Assembly: GCA_028693565.1 (NCBI GenBank)
Contig: JAQUVE010000011.1
Location: forward strand, 1-35,699
From: Sulfurospirillaceae bacterium
GTDB lineage: Bacteria > Campylobacterota > Campylobacteria > Campylobacterales > Sulfurospirillaceae
Direction: 5' to 3'
DNA: 35,699 nucleotides
The notes below the pieces were generated by a model. It saw only the letters and a program-made list of their open reading frames with translations, had not been told where the DNA came from and did not search any database. Shown piece by piece: positions 1 to 9,120 of the stretch (position 1 is its first letter; each line of letters opens with the position of its first letter). The translations under genes were made by a program, and so were the position numbers.

Positions 1-561
1 ATGACATTGAAAGCTTTTTCCTTTTTCTTTAATACGCATTTTTTCGCCATTTTTAATGCCAGCTGGACTTTTTACATCAAAACTTTCGCCATTATATGAA
101 ACGGAATGTTTGCCACCAAGAATTGAGACATTAAATGGAATCGTAAATTTAGCGTTTACATCAAGATCTGGCTCATTAAATCCACCACCGCCAAAGCCGC
201 TACTAAAACCACCAAAGCCTCGTGCACTACCACCAAAGCCGCCAAAGCCACCGCCGCCCATACCACCACCAAAAATGCTACGCAGGATATCATCTAAATT
301 TCCATTACCTTGGGAATTTGCAAAATCATGAAAATTTTGCCCACCAAACATATTGTCACCATATTGGTCATACTGCCGCCTTTTTGACTCATCACTTAAG
401 ATTTCATAAGCCGCATTAATCTCTTTAAATTTCTCTTCCGCCCCTGCTTCTTTATTAATATCAGGGTGAAATTTGCGCGCTAAACGTCGATATGCTTTTT
501 TTATCTCATCAGCTGATGCATCTTGCGAAACATCTAGTGTATCGTATAAACTTTTGCTCAT
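1..561 (-). CDS. cbpA: CbpA-type DnaJ co-chaperone, 3' part cut by window edge
   Basis: The first 187 residues of an Hsp40 protein, a DnaK partner that stimulates its ATPase and delivers unfolded clients. The N-terminal J domain (about residues 1-70) starts [16 protein letters not shown] and carries the HPD motif ([11 protein letters not shown]). A Gly/Phe-rich linker follows (about 88-127, runs of GGGFGGFGG), then the start of the C-terminal substrate-binding domain ([20 protein letters not shown]). No CxxCxGxG zinc repeats appear where DnaJ would have them, so it is the CbpA type. The ATG at 559-561 lies 32 bases downstream of a good promoter. It is divergent from htrA. In Campylobacter the next gene on this strand is the repressor hspR, which would lie beyond the left edge. 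The remaining C-terminal part is not in the window. Confidence 0.93.
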   Translation of the reverse strand, partial: MSKSLYDTLDVSQDASADEIKKAYRRLARKFHPDINKEAGAEEKFKEINAAYEILSDESKRRQYDQYGDNMFGGQNFHDFANSQGNGNLDDILRSIFGGGMGGGGFGGFGGSARGFGGFSSGFGGGGFNEPDLDVNAKFTIPFNVSILGGKHSVSYNGESFDVKSPAGIKNGEKMRIKEKGKSFQCH

Positions 562-592
562 ACTCTTAACCTCGTTATAAATATTTATAGTG

Positions 593-622
593 ATTATAAC
601 ATAAAAGTTTAGTCTAGGTCAA
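593..622 (-). promoter_or_regulatory. sigma-70 promoter of cbpA
   Basis: On the minus strand TTGACC (617-622) and TATAAT (593-598) are separated by 18 bases, 32 bases upstream of the cbpA ATG. The -35 lies inside a degenerate HAIR-like inverted repeat. Confidence 0.7.
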
Positions 623-627
623 TCAAC
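607..627. promoter_or_regulatory. HAIR-like (HspR) operator candidate at cbpA
   Basis: On the minus strand GTTGATT-N7-ACTAAAC matches the HspR consensus CTTGAGT-N7-ACTCAAG at 5 of 7 positions in each half, with the exact spacing. It covers the cbpA -35 element. A closer match lies at the clpB promoter. HspR control of cbpA and clpB is established in Helicobacter and Campylobacter. Here it is inferred from sequence only. Confidence 0.45.
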
Positions 628-720
628 TTTGAAGATTATTAGCCTATTTTACGCATTTTCGACATCACACATAAAACTTAATATTTACTGAATATTTACT
701 TTACGTTTAATTCAGTCATC

Positions 721-726
721 TATAAT
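721..726 (+). promoter_or_regulatory. -10 element of htrA
   Basis: Consensus TATAAT 32 bases before the htrA ATG, in AT-rich DNA with no convincing -35, which is usual for Campylobacterota sigma-70 promoters. A strong ribosome binding site AAGGAGT follows at 747-753. Confidence 0.55.
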
Positions 727-757
727 TTCATCAATTAAAGATTTACAAGGAGTCATC

Positions 758-2173
758 ATGAAAAAAATAGTCTTTCTCTCCCCTTTACTTGCCTTCACAC
801 TTTTTGGAGCATCAATTGATATTGCGCAAATGCCCAAAGACGCTCCACGGATTGATGCAACGCAACAAAATGTGATTGTTTCTTATAACAATTCTATCAA
901 AGAGATCAAACAAAGTGTGGTTAATATTTCAACAACTAAAAAAACAAAGCAAAATGAACAGCTTAATGAGTTGATGATCAATCCATTTTTCAAAGAATTT
1001 TTTGGTAACCGTATGCCAGATTTTAAACCACAAGAGCGAAAATCTCACTCTTTAGGTTCAGGTGTTATCATCTCAGAAGATGGTTATATTGTGACCAATA
1101 ATCATGTCGTTGAAGGCGCAGACGAAATCATTGTCACACTTCCTAATGATGAAAAAGAGTATAAAGCTAAAGTGATTGGTGAGGATTCAAAAACAGATTT
1201 AGCAGTTGTTAAAATTGAAGCAAAAGCCTTACATGTAGCTAAATTTAGCGACTCATCTAACCTTCTTGAGGGTGATCTTGTCTTTGCCATTGGAAATCCA
1301 TTTGGAGTGGGAGAGACAATCACGCAAGGTATTATTTCTGCACTCAATAAAAACAATGTAGGACTCAATCAATACGAAAACTTTATCCAAACAGATGCCT
1401 CCATTAATCCTGGAAATTCTGGTGGCGCTTTAGTTGATAGCCGCGGTGGTTTGATAGGTATTAACAGTGCTATTTTATCTAAAGGTGGTGGAAATAATGG
1501 TGTTGGTTTTGCTATCCCTTCCAATATGGTACAAAAAATTGCGACATCATTAATCACCAATGGTAAAATTGAGCGAGGGTTTATTGGTGTTTCTATCTCT
1601 GATTTAACCAATGATGTTAAAGAGCTTTATGAAAACAAACAAGGTTCTCTTATTTTAAGCGTTGAAAAAAACTCACCTGCTGAAAAAGCTGGTTTACAAC
1701 GAGGCGATCTTATCATTGAAGTAGATGGGGATAAAATTAAAAATTCAAATGAATTAAAAAACACTATTGCGGCCATTATGCCCCACAAAACAGTCACACT
1801 TACCTATGAGCGTGATAAAAAAATAAAATCCACCAAAGTTACCTTAGCCAAAATGGATACAAGTAGCAATGGAGCTGGTATCAATGGAAATGAAAACATT
1901 ATCGAAGGTTTATCACTGTTAGAAATCAATAATAAAGTACGTGCTCAATATCAAATTCCAAGAGATATTGAAGGAGTTTTAATTACTGATATCAAGGAAA
2001 ATTCAAAAGCTGAAAAAATGGGTTTTAGGGAAGGTGATATTATCATTCAAGTTGAACAAACACGTATTGCTTCACTTAAAGATCTCAAAGAGGCTTTTAA
2101 AGAGCATCAAAAAAGCAAAAAACGTCTTTACGTCAATCGTCAAAACTTTGTCGTTTTACTCGTTGTACCTTAA
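758..2173 (+). CDS. htrA: periplasmic serine protease/chaperone HtrA (DegP/DegQ family)
   Basis: Periplasmic protease and chaperone that degrades misfolded envelope proteins. The 471 residues match the family length. A signal peptide (MKKIVFLSPLLAFTLFGAS) is followed by a trypsin-like domain with the full triad: His116 (VTNNHVVEG), Asp147 (SKTDLAVVKI) and Ser221 (NPGNSGGAL). Two PDZ domains follow, about residues 275-365 (NSPAEKAGLQRGDLIIEVDG) and 375-470 (NSKAEKMGFREGDIIIQVEQ). The start has a strong ribosome binding site, and a clear rho-independent terminator follows directly. It is divergent from cbpA and upstream of a CprRS-like two-component pair, the arrangement recalled for Campylobacter jejuni, where htrA is reported to belong to the CprRS regulon. 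Confidence 0.96.
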   Translation: MKKIVFLSPLLAFTLFGASIDIAQMPKDAPRIDATQQNVIVSYNNSIKEIKQSVVNISTTKKTKQNEQLNELMINPFFKEFFGNRMPDFKPQERKSHSLGSGVIISEDGYIVTNNHVVEGADEIIVTLPNDEKEYKAKVIGEDSKTDLAVVKIEAKALHVAKFSDSSNLLEGDLVFAIGNPFGVGETITQGIISALNKNNVGLNQYENFIQTDASINPGNSGGALVDSRGGLIGINSAILSKGGGNNGVGFAIPSNMVQKIATSLITNGKIERGFIGVSISDLTNDVKELYENKQGSLILSVEKNSPAEKAGLQRGDLIIEVDGDKIKNSNELKNTIAAIMPHKTVTLTYERDKKIKSTKVTLAKMDTSSNGAGINGNENIIEGLSLLEINNKVRAQYQIPRDIEGVLITDIKENSKAEKMGFREGDIIIQVEQTRIASLKDLKEAFKEHQKSKKRLYVNRQNFVVLLVVP

Positions 2174-2206
2174 AAGCAAGGGAGGAAAATCCTCCTTTGC
2201 TTTTTT
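2172..2206 (+). terminator. rho-independent terminator after htrA
   Basis: Stem of 15 pairs (2172-2186 with 2190-2204, one G-U at 2180/2196), loop AAA, GC-rich top GGAGGA/TCCTCC, followed by a T-run (2201-2206). It starts inside the htrA stop codon. Confidence 0.9.
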
Positions 2207-2221
2207 GTAAGTACTCTTTGC

Positions 2222-2227
2222 TATAAT
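2222..2227 (+). promoter_or_regulatory. -10 element of the response regulator gene
   Basis: TATAAT lies 25 bases before the ATG and downstream of the htrA terminator, so the two-component genes probably have their own promoter. No clear -35 is visible. The ribosome binding site AAGGAAGGG follows. Confidence 0.5.
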
Positions 2228-2252
2228 AACAGAGAAGACTAAAGGAAGGGTT

Positions 2253-2933
2253 ATGACACAAGTTTTAATGATTGAAGATGATTTGGAATTAGCTGAAATT
2301 CTCACCGAATATTTAGAACCATTTCAGATTAATATTACTACTGCTGATGATCCATATATAGGACTTTCAACATTGGATACTCAAAAATTTGATTTAGTCA
2401 TTTTAGACTTAACACTACCTGGCATTGATGGCCTTGAAGTGTGTAAAGAGATTCGAAAACGCCACAGTATCCCTATTATTATCTCTTCCGCTCGTACCGA
2501 TATTACTGATAAAGTTACTGCGCTGGAAAATGGGGCAGATGATTATCTCCCTAAACCTTACAATCCAAGGGAGCTTCAGGCTCGTATCATGAGCCTGCTT
2601 AGAAGGCAGCAAGGGGTTGTCCCGACACAAACAATAACCACAAAAGCTAAAGATTTAGTGTTAAATGAAACACAAATGAGCATTACTCTACATAATAAAA
2701 TCTTACCTCTAACAGCTGCAGAGTATGGTATTTTGAGCTATTTGATGAAAAAAGAAGGAGGTGTTGTCTCCCGTGAAGATTTGATTTATAATATTGAAGC
2801 TATTAACGAAGAGACTTCTAATAAAAGTATTGATGTTATCATTGGACGAATTCGCCATAAATTAGGCGAAAACCCAAAAGAACCAACTTACATTCATGCC
2901 ATTCGAGGGATAGGATACAAATTTCTTCAATGA
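2253..2933 (+). CDS. cprR: OmpR-family response regulator, CprR-like
   Basis: Cytoplasmic DNA-binding response regulator of 226 residues. The receiver domain (1-120) has the acidic pair Asp9/Asp10, the phospho-acceptor Asp52 (VILDLTLPGIDG), and the conserved Ser (IIISSARTD) and Lys (YLPKPYNP). The C-terminal winged helix (about 130-226) shows the typical end VDVIIGRIRHKLG...IRGIGYKF. It overlaps the downstream kinase gene by four bases (ATGA), so the two are translationally coupled. The symbol rests on position next to htrA, as recalled for C. jejuni CprRS; the H. pylori relative would be ArsR. The regulon here is unknown. OmpR-family identity is certain, orthology less so. Confidence 0.9.
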   Translation: MTQVLMIEDDLELAEILTEYLEPFQINITTADDPYIGLSTLDTQKFDLVILDLTLPGIDGLEVCKEIRKRHSIPIIISSARTDITDKVTALENGADDYLPKPYNPRELQARIMSLLRRQQGVVPTQTITTKAKDLVLNETQMSITLHNKILPLTAAEYGILSYLMKKEGGVVSREDLIYNIEAINEETSNKSIDVIIGRIRHKLGENPKEPTYIHAIRGIGYKFLQ

Positions 2934-4189
2934 CAAAATCTTCTATTTTTTACAGCATAACATTTATCTTTGCAGTTAGTATTGTTAGTATTTTCTTAGC
3001 TTTACTTTTTTTATTGGAATACGATAAACAAAACTATACTGAAAAACTCAATACGAAATATTCTATTATTGCACGCGCAACACTCTTTCATATGAATAAC
3101 TTCATCACCAATGAAGAACTTCAAAAACAAGTTCAAGGCTATAGAATGCGTGAAATTGATGATGAGCAAACTAAAAAATACATCATTAAAAATGCCGAAG
3201 TTATTCAAAAAATCAGTGATCGTATCGGTACGAGTGCTATTTTAAAATACGAGAATGACCACTATTTATTAGTTGAGACTAAGTATTCGATACTGCTTCT
3301 TAAAGATGAAGACTATCAAGCATACCGTTATGATTTAATTAAAATGATTTTTGCAGTTGTTTCTTTAATTATTATAGTTGCCTATATTTTGACCATTCGA
3401 AAACTGAAACCTCTACGAAAATTAAAACGTCAAATGGATAGATTTGCCAAAGGTGACTTAGATATTGATTGTAAAATTGATGGTGAAGATGAAATTTCAC
3501 AAGTTTCTAATTCTTTTCATAATGCCGTTGAGCAAATTAATAAGCTCAATCAATCAAGACAGCTTTTTTTACGAAATATTATGCATGAACTTAAAACGCC
3601 TATTACAAAAGGTCGTATTAGTGCTGAAATGCTCGAAGCTGGAAAACAAAAAGAGAGACTTATTGGTACCTTTGAAAAGCTTGAACTTTTAATTAACGAG
3701 TTCGCTTCTATTGAGCAAATCACTTCAGGTGAAGGCATTAAAAATGTAAAGCCTTACCGTTTAGTCGATCTTTTAGATGAAGCAATTGATGTGGCGATGA
3801 TTCCAATTTCACAAATTGAACTTGATATTGCTGATGATTTAATTTTACATGTCGACTTTAGGCTTTTTACAACGGCTATGAAAAATATTATTGATAATGG
3901 TATAAAATACTCCAATGACCAAAAGATAAAAATCATTGCAACACCATCAAAAATTGAATTTATTAGCCAAGGAAAGCCTTTAAAATATGAGCTAGCACAC
4001 TACCTTGAGCCCTTTGTACAAGAAAAAATTTCTCACCATAGTTTTGGACTTGGTTTGTATATCGTCTATCATATTACCAAAGCACATCAAATTGATTTTA
4101 CATATGAACACAAAGATGGGTATAATTATTTTAATTTTGAAAAAATTGAAGCATTAGAGTACAATAACAACGTACATCATACAAAATAA
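2930..4189 (+). CDS. cprS: sensor histidine kinase, CprS-like
   Basis: Inner-membrane sensor kinase of 419 residues. TM1 is at about 8-29, a periplasmic region at 30-136, TM2 at about 137-156, then a HAMP linker (KLKPLRKLKRQMDRFAKGD). The dimerisation/phosphorylation helix carries His219 (NIMHELKTPITKGRI). In the ATPase domain the N box is NIIDNGIKYS and the G2 box is SFGLGLYIV. The usual DxGxG box is reduced to ISQGKPL, so the first ATP-lid element is atypical. It overlaps cprR by four bases and presumably phosphorylates it. The signal is unknown. In Campylobacter the system affects envelope stress and biofilm; that is family knowledge and not shown here. Confidence 0.9.
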   Translation: MTKSSIFYSITFIFAVSIVSIFLALLFLLEYDKQNYTEKLNTKYSIIARATLFHMNNFITNEELQKQVQGYRMREIDDEQTKKYIIKNAEVIQKISDRIGTSAILKYENDHYLLVETKYSILLLKDEDYQAYRYDLIKMIFAVVSLIIIVAYILTIRKLKPLRKLKRQMDRFAKGDLDIDCKIDGEDEISQVSNSFHNAVEQINKLNQSRQLFLRNIMHELKTPITKGRISAEMLEAGKQKERLIGTFEKLELLINEFASIEQITSGEGIKNVKPYRLVDLLDEAIDVAMIPISQIELDIADDLILHVDFRLFTTAMKNIIDNGIKYSNDQKIKIIATPSKIEFISQGKPLKYELAHYLEPFVQEKISHHSFGLGLYIVYHITKAHQIDFTYEHKDGYNYFNFEKIEALEYNNNVHHTK

Positions 4190-4227
4190 CCTTTAGTACT
4201 AGGTTATAAAACTTACAAGGAGTATTA

Positions 4228-4632
4228 ATGTCAGGCATTACCTTTTCTAAAATCAACCTTGCTAATCTCATTGATCATCATATTGCGCTATTGGAACGAT
4301 TTGGACTTCAAGATGAATCCCCTTTTTCGCTAATATTCTTCTCTTTAGAAGATAAAACAGAGATAGATTCACTGGAAATTTTTCAGAGAATTTTACGCAA
4401 AACGGATGCTCTTTTCAATCATCTAAATCACTATGTCGTAATGCTCACTGGTACGGATTGGAATGGTGCAACAGAGTTACTTGCAGGTATTCAAGAATTT
4501 TTAGATCAAGAAGCACAAGACAATATTGTAACGTATCCCGATGATGGCAACAATTCTGAAATGCTCATTAATAAATTAAGGGAAATCGTTGAGGACAATG
4601 CAAGTATAACCTCTGAACTACTACTCATGTAA
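4228..4632 (+). CDS. small protein resembling a degenerate GGDEF-type domain, function unknown
   Basis: A 134-residue cytoplasmic protein with no signal peptide or membrane segment, preceded by ribosome binding site AAGGAG. I do not recognise it as a named family. The stretch FSLIFFSLEDK...RKTDALFNHLNHYVVMLTGTDWNGATELLAGIQEFL follows the pattern of a diguanylate cyclase core (a strand, then R-x-x-D-hydrophobic-x-R-x-GGDEF-hydrophobic-LLPGTD-x-x-GA). The GGDEF loop is replaced by HLNHYVV and the metal-binding residues are gone, so catalysis is unlikely. It is 38 bases downstream of cprS and may be in the same transcript. A role as a signalling adaptor or c-di-GMP-related regulator is speculation. 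Confidence 0.6.
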   Translation: MSGITFSKINLANLIDHHIALLERFGLQDESPFSLIFFSLEDKTEIDSLEIFQRILRKTDALFNHLNHYVVMLTGTDWNGATELLAGIQEFLDQEAQDNIVTYPDDGNNSEMLINKLREIVEDNASITSELLLM

Positions 4633-4637
4633 TTTGC

Positions 4638-4672
4638 GAATAGGCTTCTTATTAGTGTTACGAAGCCTATTC
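4638..4672. terminator. bidirectional terminator-like hairpin between convergent genes
   Basis: Perfect 11-bp inverted repeat GAATAGGCTTC / GAAGCCTATTC with a 13-base loop between the convergent small ORF and lolC. The right arm contains the lolC stop codon. No strong T-run on either side, so efficiency is uncertain. Confidence 0.6.
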
Positions 4673-5869
4673 ATTTCTCAAAGTATCAAGAACATTAATT
4701 TGCGTTGCTTTATGTGCTGGATAATAAGACGATAACGCAACAATGATACTTGTACCAACGATAATCAAAACAAAATCTATCATTGATAAGTCTAATGGTA
4801 ATTTTGCTGTACCGTAAACATCAGCAGGTAGACTAATAACGTCGAATGAACCTAGTACAAATAGAATTAGAGAACCTAAAAGTACACCAAAAAGCATACC
4901 TCCACCGCCAATCGCTAATCCAAGGTAAAAAAATGTATTTTTAATCTCTTTTTTGTAAGCTCCCAAAGAGAGAAGCAACGCAATCTCTTTACGCCTGTTC
5001 ATGACCGTCATCATTAAAGAGCTAATGATGTTGAGAGAAGCAATTAAAATAATAAGCATTAAAACAATAAAAAGAGCACGTTTTTCAAGTGCCAATGCAG
5101 CAAAGAAGTTTCCATTCATCTGCCACCAACCAACAACTCCCAAATCATCTGGTAATATTTTTTTTATTTTTTCAATATCCGAAAAAGGTTCGTCAGAATA
5201 AATATGAATACCATCAAAATTTCCAACATCATACTGCAATACTTGAGCTAATGCATCAAGTGTAGTATACATATAACTTTTGTCATAAGCCATTAAGCCT
5301 GATTTAAAAGATCCTTGCACATTAAAACGTTTCATTTTAGGGATAAGGCTCATCCCCCCAGGATCATTTTTTGTAAAAATCAATGTGGCTTTTTCACCTA
5401 TTGAGAATTGGTGTATTTTTTGAATCTCATGACCAACAATTAAATCGTATTTTTCAAGCGTCTTGCCTTCAATACTCTCTTTAACAATACTATTGATGCC
5501 AGCTTCTTCGTCAAAATTAACGCCAAACAAGATACCACCTTCAAGGCGATTTCCTTTTTTGATAATCACTTGTGTCGAGATATAAGGGCTAAATTTCAAA
5601 TGAGGGAACTGTGTTTTTAATCTATTCAAATCTGTTTGGCTAACCGGTGAAAAACTGCGAGAATAGATAGAAAGGGGGTAATTCATGGTAAAGAGTTTTT
5701 TTTCAAACTCTTTGTCAAACCCATTCATAATTGCCATTGCAACCATTAAAACTGTTAAGCCAATAGCGACGCCTAAAAATGCGAGTATCGTAATAACAGT
5801 AATAAAGGGTTGCGATGCATCAAAACGTAAATATTTTTTAACGAGATAAAAACTAAGATTTTTAGTCAC
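4667..5869 (-). CDS. lolC: lipoprotein-releasing ABC permease, LolC/LolE family
   Basis: Inner-membrane permease of the Lol system, which extracts lipoproteins and hands them to LolA. The 400 residues match the family. TM1 is at about 22-47, after the family-typical N-terminus (LVKKYLRFDASQPFITVITI). A large periplasmic domain follows (about 48-260), then three TMs near 265-290, 312-340 and 362-385 (FtsX-like MacB/LolC fold, NRRKEIALLLSLGA). The start is GTG (5867-5869), 10 bases after the secA stop, with a poor ribosome binding site, so reinitiation from secA is likely. No LolD ATPase gene is nearby. lolA is divergent across secA. A single permease acting as a homodimer would be usual for this phylum (inference). 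Confidence 0.9.
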   Translation of the reverse strand: MTKNLSFYLVKKYLRFDASQPFITVITILAFLGVAIGLTVLMVAMAIMNGFDKEFEKKLFTMNYPLSIYSRSFSPVSQTDLNRLKTQFPHLKFSPYISTQVIIKKGNRLEGGILFGVNFDEEAGINSIVKESIEGKTLEKYDLIVGHEIQKIHQFSIGEKATLIFTKNDPGGMSLIPKMKRFNVQGSFKSGLMAYDKSYMYTTLDALAQVLQYDVGNFDGIHIYSDEPFSDIEKIKKILPDDLGVVGWWQMNGNFFAALALEKRALFIVLMLIILIASLNIISSLMMTVMNRRKEIALLLSLGAYKKEIKNTFFYLGLAIGGGGMLFGVLLGSLILFVLGSFDVISLPADVYGTAKLPLDLSMIDFVLIIVGTSIIVALSSYYPAHKATQINVLDTLRNE

Positions 5870-5879
5870 AAGTTACTCG

Positions 5880-8462
5880 TTATGCAAGTATCCCTTTTTT
5901 AGGGCCACTCTTTCCACAGCACTGTTTATACTTTTTACCACTTCCACAAGGACATTGCTCATTTCGTTGTACTTTTTTCTCTTTTTCTTCCTCTTCTGCA
6001 CTTTCAAATGGACTTATATGTTGTAATTTTGCTTCCGCATTGGACTCTTCCATTTTGCGAATCATTGCTTCCATAGCACGTCGTTCTTCTTCTTCTTTAT
6101 TATCACGCAATTGAACCATATGTAAAGTTTTAAAACTTTCAAATTTAATCTGTTCTACAAGTTCAATAAAAAGATTGTAACTCTCTTTTTTATATTCTGT
6201 TAATGGATCTTTTTGATTGTACCCTCGAAGTCCAATACCTGTTTTGAGAATATCCATTTGATAAAGATGAGCTCTCCATGTATTATCTAGCACTTGAAGG
6301 TAAAGTATACGCTCAATCTCTTTGCGCTGAACATCATCCACAACAGACATTTTTACATTAAATGTTGTTTCTAATTGCGAAACAATATACTCACGTAATG
6401 CATTAAAATCCATACCCTTTAAATCACTAATTTCCAGTGATTCCATCAATTCTTCTTTTAAAAGTGAACTTAATCTTTCAAGATCATAATCCCCCTCATT
6501 CATACCTTCATAAATTTCAGCTCTTAAAAGAAGTGCCGTAACAAACTCAAAGCGTATTTCTTGAATTTTTGTGTCAATCTCAAAGGTAGGATTTAAAAGA
6601 TCATTTCTAAAATTATAAATTGTTTTTCGTTGTTTATTGGCCACATCATCATACTCTAAAAGATGCTTACGAGATTCAAAGTGCATCGCTTCAACTTTTT
6701 TCTGTGCATTTTCTACAGCTCGTGTAACCATTTTTGATTCGATATGCTCGCCTTCTTCAATGCCTAGACGCTCCATAATCGCTTTGATTCTATCGCTTCC
6801 AAAAATTCTGAGTAAGTTATCTTCCAAGCTTAAATAAAAACGACTTCGTCCATTATCACCTTGTCTACCTGAACGACCACGTAATTGATTGTCGATGCGT
6901 CTACTTTCATGACGTTCAGTTCCTATGATATAAAGTCCTCCAAGGGCTTTAATTTCATCACTAAGCTTAATATCAACACCACGTCCAGCCATATTGGTTG
7001 CAATCGTTACAGCCCCTTTTACACCCGCGTCTTTAATAATCTGCGCCTCTTTCTCATGGTTCTTCGCATTAAGTACAGAATGAGGAACTTTCTCTTTTTT
7101 CAAAAGCTCATGCAAAAGTTCACTTTTTTCAATGGAAGCGGTACCTACAAGCACAGGTTGACCTTTAGTATGGCAGCTTTTAATATCTTTGATAACAGCT
7201 TCAAATTTTTCTCTCTCTGTTTTATAGATAAGATCATTCATGTCTTCGCGAACCATTGGAAGATTGGTAGGAATTGAAATAACATCTAAATTATAAATTT
7301 GAGCAAATTCTGTTGCTTCTGTTTGAGCCGTACCTGTCATACCTGCAAGTTTCTTATAAAGTCTAAAATAGTTCTGGAATGTAATATCTGCCAACGTTTG
7401 TGACTCTTCTTTGATAGCTACATTTTCTTTAGCTTCTAGTGCTTGATGTAAGCCTTCGCTAAAACGCCTTCCTTCACTTAAACGACCCGTAAATTCATCA
7501 ACAATGATAATCTCGCCATCTTTAACAACATAATCTACATCTACTTCAAATAAATAGTGTGCCTTAAGTGCTTGATCAAGATGGTGTGAAAAAACAGCGT
7601 TTTCTAAATTGTATAAATTATCAACCCCAAAAAGTTTTTCAGCATTGCTAATACCCGCTTCAGTAATCATAATTGAACGATTTTTTTCATCCACCGTAAA
7701 ATCAACATCACGTTTAAGCTGGACTGCAACGTTATCAGCTAACTTATAGCCATCTAATGTTCGATTAGCTGGACCTGAAATAATAAGAGGCGTTCTCGCT
7801 TCATCAATTAAAATTGAATCTACTTCATCTACAATGACAAAATTGTGAATACGTTGTACTTTTTCATCCAGTGAATAACGCATATTATCACGAAGGTAAT
7901 CAAAACCAAACTCATTGTTCGTTCCATACGTAATATCAGAATCATATTGTGCTTTACGGATACTATCATTCTCTAAATCATTGGTTACAACACCAACACT
8001 TAGTCCTAAAAAATGATAAATTCGAGCCATATCAGCTGCGTCACGTTTGGCTAAATAATCATTCACAGTAACGACATGGACACCGTTACCTGTCATAGCA
8101 TTTAATACAACCGCTAGTGTAGCAACAAGGGTTTTACCCTCGCCTGTTTTCATCTCAGCAATATTACCACTATGTAAGACCAAACCACCTATCATTTGAA
8201 CATCAAAATGCCTCATACCAGTAGTTCGTTTACTGACCTCACGAGTAATAGCAAATACATCATCTAAAATATCATCTAAAGTTTTTTTCTCTTCTTGAAT
8301 CTCTTGTTTTAATGCTTCAAAAGTTGCTTTAAGTATTTCATCACTCATAGACTCATAAGTGGGTTCTAATGCATTGATTTTTTTGACACGATTAGCATAT
8401 TGCTTCACTAATCTGTCATTTTGTGTTCCAAAAATTTTCTTAACAAGACTACTTAGTACCAT
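5880..8462 (-). CDS. secA: preprotein translocase ATPase SecA
   Basis: Motor ATPase that drives preproteins through SecYEG. 860 residues, full length. The DEAD-motor Walker A is MKTGEGKT (104-111), with Walker [17 protein letters not shown]. The helicase-like second domain carries [11 protein letters not shown] and [10 protein letters not shown]. The C-terminus ends in the zinc-binding SEC-C tail, [13 protein letters not shown] at residues 837-849, which contacts SecB and lipids. ATG start preceded by GAGGATATTTTAC. Divergent from lolA and upstream of lolC, the order recalled for C. jejuni. Nothing is missing. Confidence 0.98.
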   Translation of the reverse strand: MVLSSLVKKIFGTQNDRLVKQYANRVKKINALEPTYESMSDEILKATFEALKQEIQEEKKTLDDILDDVFAITREVSKRTTGMRHFDVQMIGGLVLHSGNIAEMKTGEGKTLVATLAVVLNAMTGNGVHVVTVNDYLAKRDAADMARIYHFLGLSVGVVTNDLENDSIRKAQYDSDITYGTNNEFGFDYLRDNMRYSLDEKVQRIHNFVIVDEVDSILIDEARTPLIISGPANRTLDGYKLADNVAVQLKRDVDFTVDEKNRSIMITEAGISNAEKLFGVDNLYNLENAVFSHHLDQALKAHYLFEVDVDYVVKDGEIIIVDEFTGRLSEGRRFSEGLHQALEAKENVAIKEESQTLADITFQNYFRLYKKLAGMTGTAQTEATEFAQIYNLDVISIPTNLPMVREDMNDLIYKTEREKFEAVIKDIKSCHTKGQPVLVGTASIEKSELLHELLKKEKVPHSVLNAKNHEKEAQIIKDAGVKGAVTIATNMAGRGVDIKLSDEIKALGGLYIIGTERHESRRIDNQLRGRSGRQGDNGRSRFYLSLEDNLLRIFGSDRIKAIMERLGIEEGEHIESKMVTRAVENAQKKVEAMHFESRKHLLEYDDVANKQRKTIYNFRNDLLNPTFEIDTKIQEIRFEFVTALLLRAEIYEGMNEGDYDLERLSSLLKEELMESLEISDLKGMDFNALREYIVSQLETTFNVKMSVVDDVQRKEIERILYLQVLDNTWRAHLYQMDILKTGIGLRGYNQKDPLTEYKKESYNLFIELVEQIKFESFKTLHMVQLRDNKEEEERRAMEAMIRKMEESNAEAKLQHISPFESAEEEEKEKKVQRNEQCPCGSGKKYKQCCGKSGPKKGILA

Positions 8463-8580
8463 GTAAAATATCCTCTATTTCAATCTTTTATAAACTTTAG
8501 TTACTAAAACTTATGATTTTATCATACTTTTACTATCTATTTGATAAAACTTCATATCTTATTTTTATATAGGGATTTTT
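8463..8580. promoter_or_regulatory. divergent promoter region secA/lolA
   Basis: A 118-base AT-rich spacer between divergent secA and lolA must hold both promoters. On the minus strand TATGAT and TAAAAT (within TATGATAAAATC) are plausible -10 elements for secA. On the plus strand no hexamer stands out; the lolA start is preceded by TAGGGA. Confidence 0.35.
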
Positions 8581-9096
8581 ATGAAAACCTTTCTGCTAAT
8601 ACTTTTCTTTCCTATTCTTCTTGTTGCTAAAATCGAGAATTTCAAAACTATTCAAAGTGATTTTATACAAAAAGTCACTAATGACCAACATAAGACCATT
8701 GTTTATGAGGGTCAATTTTATGCGACACAAGATAAAAAAGCTTTATGGATTTATGAAAAGCCTGTTGCAAAAAAAATCTATTTTAATGCTAACAAAGTAG
8801 TTATTCTTGAACCAGAGCTTGAACAAGCCATTATTACAACCCTTGAAAATACCCCTAATATTGCTCTGTTATTACAAGAAGCTAAAGAGGTTTCACCCAA
8901 CCAGTACATTACAAAATATCGAGAAACAACCTATACAATTTACACTACCAATCTTACCATAGAACGTATCACCTACCATGATAAACTCGACAATGCCGTT
9001 GAGATTGTCTTTAATAATCAATCAACAAATCTTTTCTTAGATGATGCACTTTTTAATGTAGAAATTCCAAAAGGATACGATATCGTCAGAGAATAA
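8581..9096 (+). CDS. lolA: periplasmic lipoprotein carrier LolA
   Basis: Soluble periplasmic shuttle that takes lipoproteins released by the LolC-type permease across the periplasm to the outer membrane. 171 residues with a signal peptide (MKTFLLILFFPILLVAKI). Family pattern in order: FKTIQSDFIQKV near the mature N-terminus, YEGQFYATQDKKALWIYEKP, then KKIYFNANKVVILEPELEQA and the C-terminal VEIVFNNQSTN and FNVEIPKGYDIV strands. It is a short LolA, typical of this phylum. It is convergent with the GGDEF/EAL gene; the 24-base spacer shows only a weak AT-rich hairpin (AATCTTT/AAAGATT). Confidence 0.9.
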   Translation: MKTFLLILFFPILLVAKIENFKTIQSDFIQKVTNDQHKTIVYEGQFYATQDKKALWIYEKPVAKKIYFNANKVVILEPELEQAIITTLENTPNIALLLQEAKEVSPNQYITKYRETTYTIYTTNLTIERITYHDKLDNAVEIVFNNQSTNLFLDDALFNVEIPKGYDIVRE

Positions 9097-9120
9097 ATCT
9101 TTAATATGAAAAGATTGATC

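Noticed and set aside
180-300. Short tandem-looking GGN repeats (possible minisatellite).
   Set aside because: They are the codons of the Gly/Phe-rich linker of the DnaJ-type protein, normal for the family.
6885-7277. 130-codon plus-strand frame inside secA.
   Set aside because: Antisense shadow of the secA motor domain.
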